Below, piece after piece: positions 63,409 to 64,000 of a DNA stretch of 64,000 bases. The stretch's first letter is position 1. Every line of letters starts with the position of its first letter. This DNA comes from Chitinophagaceae bacterium. GTDB taxonomy: Bacteria > Bacteroidota > Bacteroidia > Cytophagales > Cytophagaceae. The notes under the pieces are model-generated. The model did not search any database, was not told where the DNA came from, and saw only the letters and a list, made by a program, of their open reading frames with translations. The DNA lies in NCBI GenBank assembly GCA_028288405.1, contig JAQBNS010000025.1, positions 1-64,000 on the forward strand, written 5' to 3'. Both the position numbers and the translations under genes were made by a program.

Positions 63409-64000
63409 CTAGTCCTTATAATTTCTTCCCTCAATCGGTGTATAAACAAAACGAATGTTGTCAATAAGCAAGCTTCCTGTATCTCCTGCTTTTCCTTGTA
63501 TGAACCATTGCAACGCTTTGAGCTCTTCTGCATGTAAAGGTGGTTTTTCGCCATTGCCAAAATCAGGAGACTGCTCTAAATCCGCAATTGGAATAAGAAT
63601 AGTAGTCCATTCTTCACTGGCCGGAACATTTTTTCTGTAGTAATTATAATCTGTTACATCATTGGTACAAAACTGAAAGGCATGTTTAGGGCCTTTGTAA
63701 TCGTAAGCGACATATACGATATGTTTAGGATAGCTACTGGCTCGTGTGGTACAATATATTCCTACATAGGGATCGTATTTTAATTCTCCTTGATTCAATG
63801 TATAGTTCACTTGTAATACCTTACCATGTTCTTTATCGCTTATAATGAAGTTTGGACTTATGGTGGATGCTCCCTTATTATCAACGTCTGAAAGAGTGAG
63901 CCAGGTTTCTCCTCTTAATGTGTTTCGATTAAAAGTTTTTGATCCGGCTCCTTCGAAATCAAAACGATCAATCCAAACATCTTCTTTAGTATGCGTTTTT
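63409..64000 (-). CDS. CIA30/CBM11-like beta-sandwich protein, C-terminal part
   Basis: The C-terminal ~197 residues of a protein that runs off the right edge. The frame stays open from 63810 to 64000 on the minus strand, so a GTG at 63810 is not the true start. The sequence begins KTHTKEDVWIDRFDFEGAG and holds TLRGETWLTLSD, a jelly-roll pattern with strands IVYVAYDYKGPKH and EWTTILIPIADL, and LLIDNIRF near the end. This fits galactose-binding-like CIA30 or CBM11 domains that bind beta-glucans. It lacks a T9SS C-terminal domain. The N-terminal part could be catalytic but is outside the window. Confidence 0.7.
   Translation of the reverse strand, partial: KTHTKEDVWIDRFDFEGAGSKTFNRNTLRGETWLTLSDVDNKGASTISPNFIISDKEHGKVLQVNYTLNQGELKYDPYVGIYCTTRASSYPKHIVYVAYDYKGPKHAFQFCTNDVTDYNYYRKNVPASEEWTTILIPIADLEQSPDFGNGEKPPLHAEELKALQWFIQGKAGDTGSLLIDNIRFVYTPIEGRNYKD

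Overview
The window reads as chromosomal DNA of a Bacteroidota species, probably from the Cytophagales or Chitinophagales. Four large secreted proteins end in the Ig-like C-terminal domain used by the type IX secretion system. SBBP, PKD-like and He_PIG-type repeats, CBM6 modules, hybrid histidine kinases and few Shine-Dalgarno sequences fit the same phylum. I cannot name the species from sequence alone. No plasmid, phage or rRNA features are visible.

Layout. 0-8.6 kb: a SpoIIE-type phosphatase cut by the left edge, then a surface polysaccharide cluster (chain-length regulator and O-antigen ligase on the minus strand; flippase, polysaccharide deacetylase and GT2 on the plus strand) running into a TatD nuclease and a type I asparaginase. 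8.6-12.7 kb: a REP-like hairpin, tRNA-Ser(GGA), and an AT-rich insert with an AAA ATPase/DUF4276 TOPRIM-like pair (probable defence), then a lipoprotein/membrane protein pair. 12.8-24.9 kb: mixed accessory genes, including a DUF1826 protein, a frameshifted GH16 gene, an acyltransferase, pirin, an LLM oxidoreductase, a DUF1761 protein, a 1021-residue AsmA-like protein, two SRPBCC proteins and an AraC-type regulator. Dispersed palindromic repeats lie between these genes. 25.4-30.2 kb: a 1588-residue modular glycan-active enzyme. 30.4-37 kb: small metabolic and resistance-type genes, a 234-bp MITE-like element, several decayed gene starts, and three intergenic arrays of 22-bp direct repeats. 37.4-42 kb: an L-type lectin, a cupin, DoxX, a lipoprotein and an alcohol dehydrogenase. 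42-53.6 kb: a signalling region (REC-PAS-kinase, CheB, CheR, REC, CHASE3-GAF-kinase-REC3), a membrane-bound MepA-like peptidase, and a divergent TPR / REC-PAS pair. 53.7-64 kb: a fatty acid desaturase, a 1996-residue T9SS protein with dockerin-like and cohesin-like parts, a GH18 chitinase, and the C-terminus of a CIA30/CBM11-like protein cut by the right edge.

How the parts fit. The GH99-like, GH16 (broken), GH18, lectin and CBM-bearing proteins suggest a polysaccharide-degrading lifestyle with secreted or surface-attached enzymes. The signalling region is the most interesting part. The TPR protein and the REC-PAS protein, transcribed away from each other, end in the same otherwise unrecognised two-helix membrane domain. 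A 31-bp element lies upstream of both the REC-PAS gene and the hybrid-kinase operon. A second regulatory theme is three arrays of 22-bp direct repeats, each starting 61-67 bp upstream of a small minus-strand enzyme gene; this geometry fits AraC-type activators, two of which are encoded nearby.
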